From Phytophthora colocasiae (lineage: Eukaryota > Oomycota > Peronosporomycetes > Peronosporales > Peronosporaceae), in contig JAGKQI010000002.1 of assembly GCA_018806915.1 (NCBI GenBank), forward strand, positions 34,096 through 98,095: a stretch of DNA of 64,000 nt. The letters run 5' to 3'. Both the position numbers and the translations under genes were made by a program. Under the pieces are notes generated by a model. That model ran no database searches and was not told the DNA's origin. It saw nothing but the letters and a program-made list of their open reading frames with translations. Every line of letters begins with the position of its first letter. Positions within the stretch are counted from its first letter, which is position 1. This document shows positions 45,209 through 58,200 of the stretch, one piece after another.

Positions 45209-45374
45209 GAAGTTTGTGTATTTACCATTTGGTTATGTCCTTTTTATGTCTATCTGATACTAGCAGTGAAGTGGTAATGTACCGGATATGTCGGATTCGA
45301 CCACCGAAATGGGTTTGAAGGGCAGTTCCCTACATGGGTGTGGCCCTGTCGGCCGCGATGGGCCTGGTTGCCGT

Positions 45375-48300
45375 CTAGCGGCGGCCGATGCACGGTGGAG
45401 TCCCCCCGGTCTCCACCACCCGACTACCCCGTGACGCTTGGCGTGGCTGCTGTTGCCGCGCCCGATGCTGGCTGCAGTGTAGGTTCCAGATGCGGCGGCT
45501 GGACTGAATGCATGCCACTGAGAGCGTCCGGTCCAGCCGCTTCGCATCACGCTTGAGCAGGCCAAGGTGCTCGGTGTAGACCTTGTGGTTGCCGCCAGCA
45601 ACCGCACCAAGCGACCCGTACACTAGCGCCGAGAGGTGCACCTTCCACCCTTGGCGCTCGAGGTGTCGCTTGACACGGTCGTACTTGGCACGCTTGTGCG
45701 CGGCGATGCGGGCCAGCGCTGAGCTCTCCGGGTCGTCGCTCGCCTGCTCTTCGAACGCCACGGCCAGGTCGACCACCGCCACCGTCTTCTTGGTGTGGTT
45801 GTACACCTGAAGGTCGGGCCGCAACGCGGGGCCGGCGAGCGACGGCACGGTCTGGTTCGTGCGGAGCTCGACGCGGTCCTTGCCGTCGCTTGACGACGCG
45901 ATGAGCGCGCGCTCGATGTTCTTGAGCGCCTCATCGTGCCGGCCGCGGATCGCGTCCATGGTGCCTGGGCAGTGGTTGAGCACGTGCACCAGTGTCTCCA
46001 CCCTGGAGCATCCCGGCTGCCGGCAGCGGTCGTGGGCCCGGAGACGCCGCCGCTTGAGGACGCTGTGCGTGTCGAGCTGGTTCAGGCGGGCGGCCGCCGC
46101 GAAGCGGTAGTCGGTCTCCCGAAGTCCTCTGGGTCGCGTGAGGAACGCGCTCCCCGTTCCACCGTGGCTTCGTGCCGTCTTGCCCTGGTCCTTCATCTCC
46201 GCCCAGCGCCGCCAGTGCCTGTTCTTCATGTGCAGTTTCACGTGCCGCAACACGTTGGTGTGGTCTAGCCACTTGTCGTGGTGCGGCACGCGAAGCTGGA
46301 GCGTGGTCGCTGCTGTGCCGGTGTCTGCACACGCTGGCGCCGTCTCGAGTTTGAGGCCGAACGTGCGTAGGTGGCGCTGGACGTCGACCCACAGCGAGCC
46401 GATGTCGCCGTTGCGGCGCTTTGGCGGTGCGTCGGGCGACGTCCCCAGCTGCGAGTTGAGGAGCCGCTCGCACAGTTCCTCCTCGCGGTTCGCCCACGCT
46501 GAGGCGTCGAGACGATGTCGGGCGTCGGCGATCTGCCGGAGCTGCACGCGCGCAATGCGCCGGATGGCTGGGTCCTTGGAGTGAAGCATCTGCCAACCGT
46601 GTGCGACTTGGAGCGCCGCGTGCAGCTCCGTCAGCGGTAGAAGTCCGAGGCCACCGCGCGACACCGGCGCGTAAAAGAACTCGGTCGTGGCTGATACCGG
46701 CAGGCGGAGAAGGTGGCGAAGGCCGCGTACCAGGTGGCGGTCGAAGCCGTCCAGTTGCACCTGGAAGGGACGAAGGTGGCGAAGATCGTACTCCACCCGA
46801 GGGTAGAGGTACGTCTTCACCGCCTTCACCACCTGCCACGGGGCGAGGCCGGACTGCAGCAGTGCCGTCGCGTCGTCCTTCAGCTGCTTGAGTGCCGGCG
46901 CGAGCTCGATGCGGCGGCGCACGTGGTCGAAGCCGTCCCCGATCCCAAGGTACGAGTACGAGTCGGCCATGCCGAGCGTGGGGATCGGGTCGCCGTCCAG
47001 CTGCAGTCCGAGGTCGCACGTCTTGAGGACGCCGCGATGGTCGCGCTGGACGGACATGGCGCAGCACTTGCTTGGGTTCGCTGCCATGCCGGTCCAGCGT
47101 AGGAAGTCGACCACGAGCGCGTGCTGCCGCTTGATGCCGTCCTCGGTGCCGCTGAAGATCTTGAGGTCGTCGGCGTACGCCGAGGCACCGAGGCAGTCGT
47201 CGGCAGACAGCTGCACGCCCGTGTCCGGCAGTCGCTGCAGCGCGAAGAGCAGTGGGCTGATGGCGGCGTTGAATAGCTGCGGGCTGAGTGGGCATCCTTG
47301 AAACACGCCCACTCGCAGCGAGACCGGGTCCGTAGTGCCATCCGCGGCGTTCCCAACGACAAACGCCGCGCTCTCGTAAAGCCCCTTGCACATGGCGACG
47401 TAGTCGTCCGGAACACCGAGTCGCGCCAGCGAGTCCCATAGCAGCGCGAACGGCACGCTGCCGAACGCGTTTCGGAAGTCGTACCAGACTTCGAAGAGTG
47501 TACGGCGCTTGCGGCGGGCTTGGTCGACTAGTGTGGCCGCGAGGAAGTTGTGCTCCCCACAACCATTGACCGCTCGGAACCCCTTCTGTCCTGGTGCGTG
47601 ACGGTCGTTGGCGTCTAGCCATCGCACCAGCCTTCGCGCGAGGACGCCGCTGTAGAGTTTGTAGATCGACTGCTGGAGACAGATGGGCCGCCAGTTCGCT
47701 GGGTCCTCTCGCGAGCCCTTCTTGTGGAGAAGTCGCACGACTCCGAGCTTCCAGCTCTGTGGCACCTTCTTGGCCTCCCAGCACTTCTGGAACGCTGCAG
47801 CCAGCACCGGTAGCAATTGCGCTGCGAACTTCTGGTACACATCGTATCCCACGCTGTCGAGGCCGGGGCTGGAGGCGCCACGGACGTGTTGGAGCTGTGT
47901 CTCGATATCGTCCAGCGTCGGCGCCTCCGTAAGCAGCTCCCGAAACCTGGACGCGGTCGGCAGTCGGGCCATGGCGGAGCGGAAGGTGGCGCCCCTTGCT
48001 GCGTCCGGAGCAAACTCCTGCTGTGGCGTGTTAACGCCGTCGAAGAATCGCCAGAGCTCGGCGCCTGGGATAGGGCACGTGCCGTCGTCCACAACAGCAG
48101 CAGTCACCGGAGGTGTCGGACGTGGCACGGTGTCGTTGCCGGAATCCGTCGTCCTCGCTGACTCTCGCTGCGTGCGCGCCGTGGCCAGAATTTCGTCGAC
48201 GCAGGCCTTCTCATCCTTGTCGAAGCGACTACGCAGGCGCTGCTGGGTGATGGCCGAATTAACGCGGCCGAAGCGACGGCGGGCTCGACGGACAGCAGTG

Positions 48301-49155
48301 CGATCGCTGGGCGAGGCCCTCTCCACAGCATGGAGATCGTCCAGGGCCTCGTCGAAGCGGTGCTCTCGGTGGTATCGGGTCACGCGGGGTGGCCGTCGTC
48401 GGCGCTGCCGCTTGGTCCCACCAGATCGTCCGCACCGTCTTCGTCTCCGCCGTCTCACTGCGTCCTGTTGGCCGTGGCGGTGGTCGTCGCCGTCTCGCCC
48501 ACCATGCTCGTCGTCGTCCTGTCCGTGGGTGACCTGCCGTAGTTCCTGCCGCGGGTGGCCGTCAAGCTGTGACAGTTGCCGTTGATGCTGGTGTTGGTGG
48601 CGCGGGTCGGGGCGTCGATCGGCCTGGGAGTACGGCTGCAGTTTGTCATACAAGAGGTGGGGGAGGGCCGTGATGTAGCCCTCGGCCGTCTCCCAGTCAC
48701 TAGCATCCGTGATCTTGGCCGCCAGCGACGCTCCGAGCCGCTCCACCATCGTGTCGACCACGTCCTCCTCTTCTTCGGGAAGCTTGCGCAAGCGAAGGCG
48801 GGGCCTGCGCTGCGGGACTGCGTCCGGCCCGACGCTCATGGCTGCATAGACCTCGCCGTCGTCGATGTCGGCGGGGTCATCTCCGTGGTCGCCGGTGTCA
48901 GCATGCGTCGGGGGCGGAGGTCGAGTATCCGGCGTCGCAGGTGCCGCCGGTGTCGGTGCGGTCGTAGTGGCGCGGGTGCAGCCGTTGCCATCGTCGTGGA
49001 CGCCGCACTCCAGCTTGGTGCGACGGCGGTCGAGAGCGGCGTTGGCGAGGCGATCGGCGTTGGCATTCGCCTGACGGTCGATGTGATGGAGCGTGACGCG
49101 CTCCATCCTCGCCAGTTCCACCTTGACCAGCGTACGCAGCTCTCGGAGACGGGTG
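45375..49155 (-). CDS. Utopia B reverse transcriptase and restriction-like endonuclease, intact
   Basis: About 1,250 residues open. The remaining RNase H tail (HHIDRQANANADRLAN) comes first, then the RT: INSAITQQRL-type leader, KVPQSWKLGVVRLLHKKGS, GFRAVNGCGEHNFLA, VGVFQGCPLSPQLFN and ASAYADDLKIFSG (YADD at 47166-47177). The C-terminal zinc knuckle is CRQPGCSRVETLVHVLNHC, and the endonuclease core is ALRPDLQVYN ... VAVVDLAVAFE, the PD-D/E-type motif of R2/NeSL/Utopia elements. The N-terminal methionine of this frame was created by the upstream deletion. Confidence 0.92.
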
Positions 49156-51652
49156 TCGCGGGCAGAAGGCGGTCGGCAATCCGGAACGCCACCACGCTCC
49201 GAGGCAGTGGTGGTCCCCAGCGAGGCACTGGGACTTCACCGAGGCGTGCAGCAACGCGCTCGGCAACAAGGTTCCGAGGCAGTGGAGGGTCCCATCGTCC
49301 ACGGTTCTGTGTCTCGGGGTCCTGCTGGGTCGTGCTCGCTAGCGGGGGGGACGCTGCGAGCTCCGGGGCGTCTTGGCGGGGCAGGTCGAGCACGGCAGTG
49401 GCCGCGGGAATGGTGGCGGTGACTGCATCAGCAGTGGGGTTCAATTCCCCTGCTGCTGGCACAGTCGTAGCCGAAGGAGGGTGCGTGAGGCTGGCGCACG
49501 TTTGTGAGTGTCTTGCTGCAGCCAGCCTCGACGCGAAAGGCACGCCACACGCGCAGTCTGCCGAAAACCGGTCAAGGAAGACGACGCGCCGGTGCCGGGA
49601 GTCTCGATGGCGTGTCAGTGCTGCGAAGCTGGCGGCCGAGTACACGCACAACGTGCAGTTGAAGCGCTGCGCGTTGTGCGTGTACACGGCGAGGACGGAG
49701 GCCGGACGGGCGCTGGCTGCAGATAGCCTAGGCGCCGGGTCTTGGGTGCCGACCTCCTCCTCATCGAGCAGCAGCAGCTCGGCCAGTTTGCGCGCGTCGT
49801 CGTCGTCGTCGTCGTTGAGGCGGCGGCGCTTGCCGCCTACGCGGAGCTCTGGTGGCGGTGACAGCGGTCGCTGTCCCGGTGTCGGCCACTTGGCATCTTC
49901 GTCAACGTCCATGGGGACGGCGGCGACGGCACGGTCTTCATGGTCTTGATGCGTGTCGTCGCCGTCGTCCTCATGCAGCCTCGATCTGCCACAGCTTCGC
50001 CAACTGCTGGCCACGCCGCCGGCTTGAAGCTCCACGCACGCGCGAGCCGAAGTTGCTTGGTCTTGAGGCGGCTCAGCGCGCGCGTGGTGCTCCACGGCGG
50101 CGCGACCAGCAGTAGGCGGTGCTTGTACAGCTGGTGCTTGTACAGCTGCGACTGCTGCGACTCGATGAGCAGCAGCAGCCGCAACTGCGTCGGCGAGCAT
50201 GCCGCCCGCCCTGCCGGGTATGGGCGACACATTCGTGGGGTCCTTGGTGGCAGTGGCGGCGGCGGTCTTGCCCGGCGAGGCGGTGCCGTCATCGCCAGGC
50301 ACATTGTGGTGCTGGTTGGCGGCGGCACCGGCCGCAGAAGCACTGTCTGCGGGCTTAGTGGCTACTCCACCGGCGGGCAGCATGCCTGCCGCCCTGCCGG
50401 GTGGGTAGCCATCATTCGCGGGGTCCTCGGGGGCTGCAGCGCCGGCGTCGGCGTCGCTGGTGCCTCTGGAGGCACTGTCGGAGGCGGAGGAGGGCTCTGG
50501 GGCGCGAGCCGTGGCGGCTGCAAGCGCTGGAGCAGGCACGACCAGGTCGGGCAGCCTGCCGGCCGCCCTGCCGGGTCGTGCGAGCTCACTGGAGGGGTCT
50601 TGGCGAAGCTCAGGAGCGGCGGCGCCGAGGTCTTGCCCGTCGTCATCGCTGCTGTCGTCGCCGTTGCCGCCGCTGGGCTCACGGCAGACCGCCAGAGCCG
50701 CAGCTGTTGCTGCAGCGAGCGCTGCCCCGGGCACTGCCCAATCGGGCAGCATGCCGCCCGCCCTGCCGGGTGGAGTTTCATCAGTGGGGGCGGGCAGGGC
50801 GGCGACAGGCGGCTGGGAGGCTGGCACGGGGTCTTGAGCAGCCGAACGGCGCGCTTGGACGGCCGTAGGAGGCGGAGAGGCCGAGAGGAGGCCGTCTCGC
50901 GGCGCTACCCAATCGGGCAGCATGCCGCCCGCCCTGCCGGGTGAGATTCGACCACAGGAGGCAGGCAGGGCGGCACCGAGCGGCGGAGAGGCGAGCGGGG
51001 GGTCTTCAGAAGCCGAACGGCGCGCTTGGAGGTCCGTGGGCGGACTGGGGGCTCCACAGGAGCCGTCGTTCGCGGCGCCAGCCTCGGCTGAGGCGGCGGC
51101 TTCGAAGCCGAAGGCGAGGCCTGTCGCCTGAGCGAGCAGGGATCCTCCCATACTTAGGCCTAGTATGGGAGGCCCCGGCCCTGAAGTGGGAGGGCCCGGG
51201 GGACGGGAGACGGGCGCAGCGGCGCCGAAAGGACGCAACGGTGAAGCCGCAGACCGGGTGCCCGTTTGGGCGATGGAGGGCCCGGCCCGCGATGCCGCTT
51301 GGGGGACAGCGGCGCCAGAGGGTTGCCCACCCCTGGCCAAAATTTCAGCGCCGGGCTCCACGCCGTCGCTGAGCAGCGGTGGCGCGCGTGGAGCCTCCGG
51401 CGGCGCCGTTTCGGGCTCGCGAGAGCTCAAAACGGGGGCAAAAGTGTGAAGGCCTAGCCCTAGTGGATCCGCTGGTGGACCCACTAGTGGATCCGCCAGC
51501 GGATCCACTGCCCCGTCTCGTACAGCCTCGCCAGACGACGCGCTATAAAAAGACGCGTCGCTGGCGAAGCTGGAGTGGCTGGCCGTGGAGCACTCACTGT
51601 CGGTGGACGGAGAGCGCTCCCGGGGCTCCCAATCCGGCCACCAGAAGCGCAT
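49156..51652 (-). CDS. Utopia B N-terminal half: repeat-rich region and C2H2 zinc fingers
   Basis: ATG 51652 (MRFWWPDWEPRERSP). A long Pro/Ala-rich region is punctuated by PGRAGGMLPD-type motifs, each encoded by almost the same nucleotides. An acidic linker follows, then two zinc fingers, CTLCVYSAASFAALTRHRD and CACGVPFASRLAAARHSQTC, probably for target DNA binding as in R2-type elements. A non-functional frame follows the deletion at 49156 and stops at 48836. An upstream in-frame extension to 51814 has no ATG. Confidence 0.85.
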
Positions 51653-52019
51653 GCGCCGATGCGTTGGTGAAGGGCCGAGAAAAGAAAGATAGAAAAGACA
51701 AAGTGTAGTTGGCCTCACGAGGTGTGGGTGAAAGACCTCGGAGACCGTCCCGTCCACGCCCAGCAAGCTGGTCGGCACGGGAAGTCCAAAAATGAATGTG
51801 AAAAAGCACTCCAAAAATGGAGAAAACCAGTTTTCACACTGATTAGAACAGAAAAGTTTGTGTATTTACCATTTGGTTATGTCCTTTTTATGTCTATCTG
51901 GTACCTAGCAGTGAAGTGGTAATGTACCGGATATGTCGGATTCGAACACCGAAATGGGTTTGAAGGGCAGTTCCCTACATGGGTGTGGCCCTGTCGGCCG
52001 CGATGGGCCTGGTTGCCGT

Positions 52020-55000
52020 CTAGCGGCGGCCGATGCACGGTGGAGTCCCCCCGGTCTCCACCACCCGACTACCCCGTGACGCTTGGCGTGGCTGCTGTTG
52101 CCGCGCCCGATGCTGGCTGCAGTGTAGGTTCCAGATGCGGCGGCTGGACTGAATGCATGCCACTGAGAGCGTCCGGTCCAGCCGCTTCGCATCACGCTTG
52201 AGCAGGCCAAGGTGCTCGGTGTAGACCTTGTGGTTGCCGCCAGCAACCGCACCAAGCGACCCGTACACTAGCGCCGAGAGGTGCACCTTCCACCCTTGGC
52301 GCTCGAGGTGTCGCTTGACACGGTCGTACTTGGCACGCTTGTGCGCGGCGATGCGGGCCAGCGCTGAGCTCTCCGGGTCGTCGCTCGCCTGCTCTTCGAA
52401 CGCCACGGCCAGGTCGACCACCGCCACCGTCTTCTTGGTGTGGTTGTACACCTGAAGGTCGGGCCGCAACGCGGGGCCGGCGAGCGACGGCACGGTCTGG
52501 TTCGTGCGAAGCTCGACGCGGTCCTTGCCGTCGCTTGACGACGCGATGAGCGCGCGCTCGATGTTCTTGAGCGCGTCGTCGTGCCGGCCGCGGATCGCGT
52601 CCATGGTGCCTGGGCAGTGGTTGAGCACGTGCACCAGTGTCTCCACCCTGGAGCATCCCGGCTGCCGGCAGCGGTCGTGGGCCCGGAGACGCCGCCGCTT
52701 GAGCACGCTGTGCGTGTCGAGTTGGTTCAGGCGGGCGGCCACCGCGAAGCGGTAGTCGGTCTCCCACATGCCTCGCGGCCGCGTGAGGAAGCTGCTGCCA
52801 ACGCCGCCGTGCGCGCGTGCCGTCTTGCCCTGGTCCTTCATCTCTGCCCAGCGCCGCCAGTGCCTGTTCTTCATGTGCAGTTTCACGTGCCGCAACACGT
52901 TGGTGTGGTCTAGCCACTTGTCGTGGTGCGGCACGCGAAGCTGAAGCGTGGCCGCGGCCGTGCCGGTGTCTGCACACGCCGGTGCGGTCTCGAACTTGAG
53001 GCCAAGGGTGCGGAGGTGGCGCTGGACGTCGACCCACAGCGAGCCGATGTCGCCGTTGCGGCGCTTTGGTGGCGCGTCGGGCGACGTCCCGAGCTGCGAG
53101 TTAAGCAGCAGCTCCACAGCTCGTCCCCACGGCCTACCCAGCCTGAGGTGTCGATGCGGTGTCGGGCGTCGGCGATCTGCCGGAGCTGCACGCGCGCGAT
53201 GCGCTGGGTGGCGGGGTCAGACGAGTTCAGCATCTGCCACCCGTATGCCACTTGGAGCGCTGCGTGCAGCTCCGTCAGTGGCAGCAGCCCCAGGCCGCCG
53301 CGCGACGTCGGCGCGTAGAAGAACTCCGTCGTGGCGTTGGTACCGGAAGGCGCAGCAGGTGGCGCAATCCACGCGCGAGGTGGCGGTCGAAGCCCTGAAG
53401 CTGTTGGGCGAACGGCCGGAGGTGCCTGAGGGCGTACTCCACACGCGGGTACAGGTATACCTTCACGGCCTTGACGACTTGCCACGGTGCCAGGCCAGAC
53501 AACAGCAGCGCCGTCGCATCGTGCTTCAGCTCGGAGAGCGTGGGGGCGAGCTCCGTGCGGCGGCGCACGTGGTCAAACCCGTCTCCGATCCCCAGGTACG
53601 TGTACGCGTCGGACATGCCGAGTGCTGGGATAGGGGACCCGTCCAGCCGGACGCCGATGTCGCCGGTCTTGAGCACGCCACGACCATCTCGCTGGACCGA
53701 CATCGTGCTGCACTTCGAGGGGTTTGCCTTCATGCCAGTCCAGCGGAGAAAGTCGGCGACCACCGCATGCTGGCGCTTGACGCCGTCGACGGTGCTGCTG
53801 AACACCTTCAGGTCGTCTGCGTACGCTGCTGCGCCGGGACGATCCTCGCCAGACATTTGGACGCCGGTGTCCGGCAGCTGCTGGAGCGCGTGGAGCAGCG
53901 GGCTGATCGCGGCTGTGAAGAGGTGGGGGCTAAGCGGACAGCCTTGGAACACCCCCACCTTCAGGTCCACTGGCGAAGTGCAGCCGTCCGCCGCGTTGTC
54001 CACTGTGAAAGCAGCATCGGCGTACAATCCTTGGCAGCAGGCGATGAACTCGGCGGGCACTCCTAGTCGCTGCAGAACATTCCAGAGCAGGTCGAACGGC
54101 ACGCTCCCGAAAGCATTGGCGAAGTCGTACCACACGACGTGCAGCTCTCGGCGCTTACGCCGGGCTTGATCGATCAGAGTGGCTGCCAGGAAGTTGTGTT
54201 CGCCACAGCCGTTCATCTTGCGGAAGCCCTTCTGAGCTGGGGCGTGGCGGTCGTTGGCATCGAGCCAACGCGTAAACCGACGTGCCATCACGCCGGCGTA
54301 GAGCTTGTAGATCGCTTGCTGTAGGCAGATCGGGCGCCAGTTCGCTGGGTCATTCAGCGTCTCCTTCTGTGAAAAGCAAGTCGGACTACACCAAGCTTCC
54401 AGCTTTGAGGTACCTGCTGGTACTTCCAACAGCACTCGAAGGTTGCGTGCAGAACCGGCAGAAGCTGCGTCGCGAAGGCCTTGTAAATGTCGTAGCCGAC
54501 GCCATCTAGTCCGGGACTGGAGCTTCCACGTACCCGTTGAGCTGTGTCTTCAATGTCATCCAGCGGTGGGGCCTCACGGAGCAGTTCCATCCGCTCCCGT
54601 GCTGCTGGCAGGCGCTCAGGGCTTGGCGGAACCTCTCACCGGTATTCGCCATCGCCTCGAAGCAGTGGGTGGGCGTGTTCACGGCCGTCGAAGAACTCGT
54701 GGAGCCGTTCGGCGCCGGTATAGGACAGGTGCCAGCGTCGTCAACAGTTCAGTCACCGGAGGTGTCGGACGTGGCACGGTGTCATTGCCGGAATCCGTCG
54801 TCCTCGCTGACTTCGCGCGCGCGCGCCGTGGCGAGGATGCCGTCCACGCACTCTTTCTCCGAGGTGTCGAACTGGCGGCGGAGTTGCTGCTGTGCGACCG
54901 CAGAGTTGATGCGCCCCACCCGTCGACGCGCCTTGGCGGACGGCGTTGCGATTCCCGGGGAGTGTCGTTGTACCGCGTGCAGTTCGTCGAGGGCTTCATC

Positions 55001-55269
55001 AAGGCGATGTTCCCGGTGGTGTCGCGTCACGCGAGGTGGCTGGTCGTCGGCGCTGTCGCTTGGCTGCACCAGATCGTCCGCACCGTCTTCGTCTCCGCCG
55101 TCTCACTGCGTCCTGTTGGCCGTGGCGGTGGTCGTCGCCGTGTGCCCACCATGCACGTCGTCATCCTGGCGCGGGCGACCTGCCGTCGTTCCTGTCGCAG
55201 GTAGCCGTCACGCTGTTGGCTCTGAGCTGGCTGTTGTCGCTGGTGCTGGTGTTGGTGGCGCGGCTTGAG
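52020..55269 (-). pseudogene. Utopia C reverse transcriptase/endonuclease, frameshifted
   Basis: RT legible in pieces: 55069-54782 (HREHRLDEALDELHAVQR), 54590-54354, 54435-53275 with GVFQGCPLSPHLF and AAAYADDLKVFSS (YADD at 53812-53823), a break near 53340, then 53117-52020 with the CCHC knuckle and the RPDLQVYN/VVDLAVAF endonuclease core ending CIGRR. At least four frame changes. Confidence 0.87.
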
Positions 55270-58200
55270 GAGTCGATGCTTGGCGGCCTGGGAGTACGGC
55301 TGCAGTTTGTCGTACAAGAGGTGAGGGAGGGCCGTGATGTAGCCCTCGGCCGTCTCCCAGTCACTAGCGTCCGTGATCTTGGCCGCCAGCGACGCTCCGA
55401 ACCGCTCCACCATCGCACCAACCACGTCCTCCTCTTCTTCGGGGAGCTTGCGCAAGCGAAGGCGGGGCCTGCGCCGCGGAACTGCGTCCGGCCCGACGCG
55501 CATGGCTGCATATACCTCGCCGTCGTCGATGTCGGCGGGGTCATCTCCGTGGTCGCCGGTGTCAGCATGCGTCGGGGGCGGAGGTCGAGTATCCGGCGTC
55601 GCAGGTGCTGCCGGTGTCGGCGCGGTCGTAGTGGTGCGGGTGCAGCCGTTGCCATCCTCGTGGACGCCGCACTCCAGCTTGGTGCGACGGCGGTCGAGGG
55701 CGGCGTTGGCGAGGCGATCGGCGTTGGCATTCGCCTGACGGTCGATGTGATGGAGCGTGACGCGCTCCATCCTCGCCAGTTCCACCTTGACCAGCGTACG
55801 CAGCTCTCGGAGACGGGTGCTCCTCGTGGCGAAGATGCCACGCACTTGTTGGATGACCAGGGTACTGTCGCCCTCCACCCTCAGCAACTTCGCTCCATGG
55901 TCGGCTGCGGCCCTAACGCCGAGCAGCAGCGCGGTGTACTCTGCCGTGTTGTTCGTCTCGCTGCTGCTCGGCATGAAGTGGGAGCACGTCCACACTACAG
56001 GGCCGTCGGGCTTGAACAGCGCCGCACCGGCACCGCCTGGTCCTGGGTTGGCTCTGCAGGCACCGTCAAAGCGTAGCAGCCACTCGCCGTCCGCACTGCC
56101 GCTGTCTGCGTCCATCTCCGGTGCCGTCGCCGTCGCTACTGCGTCCGCTTGGTCGCCGTCCTTGGTTTCCTCGTCGGTCGCGGGCAGAAGGCGGTCGGCA
56201 ATCCGGAGCGCCACCACGCTCCGAGGCAGTGGTGGTCCCCAGCGAGGCACTGGGACTACACTGAGGCGTGCAGCGACGCGCTCAGCAACAAGGTTTCGGG
56301 GCAGTGGTGGGCCCCAGCGTCCACGTTCCTGCTGCTCGAGGTCTTGTGCTGCAACATGTTGGGAGCTCGTCAGTGGGGGGGGCACTGCGAGCTCCGGGTT
56401 GTCTTGGTGGGGCGGGTCGAGCACGGCGGTGACCGCCGGTACGGAGGCGTTGACTGCATCAGCAGTGGGGTTCAACTCCCCTGCTGCTGGCGCAGTCGCA
56501 GCCGAAGGAGGGTGCGTGAGGCTGGCGCACGTTTGTGAGTGTCTTGCTGCAGCCAGCCTCGACGCGAAAGGCACGCCGCACGCGCAGTCCGCCGAAAACC
56601 GGTCAAGGAAGACGACGCGCCGGTGCCGGGAGTCTCGATGGCGTGTCAGTGCTGCGAAGCTGGCGGCCGAGTACACGCACAACGTGCAGTTGAAGCGCTG
56701 CGCGTTGTGCGTGTACACGGCGAGGACGGAGGCCGGACGGGCGCTGGCTGCAGATAGCCTAGGCGCCGGGTCTTGGGTGCCGACCTCCTCCTCATCGAGC
56801 AGCACCAGCTCGGCCAGTTCGCGCGCGTCGTCGTCGTCGTCGTCGTTGAGGCGGCGGCGCTTGCCGCCTACGCGGAGCTCTGGTGGCGGTGACAGCGGTC
56901 GCTGTCCCGGTGTCGGCCACTTGGCATCTTCGTCAACGTCCATGGGGACGGCGGCGACGGCACGGTCTTCATGGTCTTGATGCGTGTCGTCGCCGTCGTC
57001 CTCATGCAGCCTCGATCTGCCACAGCTTCGCCAACTGCTGGCCACGCCGCCGGCTTGAAGCTCCACGCACGCGCGAGCCGAAGTTTCTTGGTCTTGAGGC
57101 GGCTCAGCGCGCGCGTGGTGCTCCACGGCGGCGCGACCAGCAGTAGGCGGTGCTTGTACAGCTGGTGCTTGTACAGCTGCGACTGCTGCGACTCGATGAG
57201 CAGCAGCAGCCGCAACTGCGTCGGCGAGCATGCCGCCCGCCCTGCCGGGTATGGGCGACACATTCGCGGGGTCCTTGGTGGCAGTGGCGGCGGCGGTCTT
57301 GCCCGGCGAGGCGGTGCCGTCATCGCCAGGCACATTGTGGTGCTGGTTGGCGGCGGCACCGGCCGCAGAAGCACTGTCTGCGGGCTTAGTGGCTACTCCA
57401 CCGGCGGGCAGCATGCCTGCCGCCCTGCCGGGTGGGTAGCCATCATTCGCGGGGTCCTCGGGGGCTGCAGCGCCGGCGTCGGCGTCGCTGGTGCCTCTGG
57501 AGGCACTGTCGGAGGCGGAGGAGGGCTCTGGGGCGCGAGCCGTGGCGGCTGCAAGCGCTGGAGCAGGCACGACCAGGTCGGGCAGCCTGCCGGCCGCCCT
57601 GCCGGGTCGTGCGAGCTCACTGGAGGGGTCTTGGCGAAGCTCAGGAGCGGCGGCGCCGAGGTCTTGCCCGTCGTCATCGCTGCTGTCGTCGCCGTTGCCG
57701 CCGCTGGGCTCACGGCAGACCGCCAGAGCCGCAGCAGTTGCTGCAGCGAGCGCTGCCCCGGGCACTGCCCAATCGGGCAGCATGCCGCCCGCCCTGCCGG
57801 GTGAAATTCGACCACTGGGCTGGGGCAGGGCGGCGGCAGGCGGCGGAGGGGCTTGCAGCAGGTCTTGGTCAGCCGAACGGCGCGCTTGGACGGCCGTCGG
57901 AGGCGGAGAGGCCGAGAGGAGGCCGTCTCGCGGCGCTACCCAATCGGGCAGCATGCCGCCCGCCCTGCCGGGTGAGATCCGACCACAGGAGGCAGGCAGG
58001 GCGGCGCCGAGCGGCGGAGAGGCAGGCGGCGGGTCTTGACTAGCCAAACGGCGCGCTTGGGGGTCCGGAGGCGGTCTTGGGGCTCCGCAGGAGCCGTCGT
58101 TCGCGGCGCCCTCCTGGGCGGCGCCAGCCTCGGCCGAGGCGGCGGCTTCGAAGCCGGAGGCGAGGCCTGTCGCCTGAGCGAGCAGGGATCCTCCCATACT

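Larger units (their letters stand above)
45220..51852 (-). mobile_element. Utopia-like copy B, full length with an RNase H deletion
   Basis: Has both junction modules, an intact N-terminal ORF (from ATG 51652) and an intact RT-endonuclease ORF (to 45375). A 358-bp deletion relative to copy C at 49155/49156 removes most of RNase H and changes the frame. Confidence 0.93.

Noticed and set aside
45931..47784. 617-codon minus-strand frame overlapping Utopia B RT
   Set aside because: Alternative frame of the same strand, Arg/Ala/Pro-rich shadow of the real RT frame.
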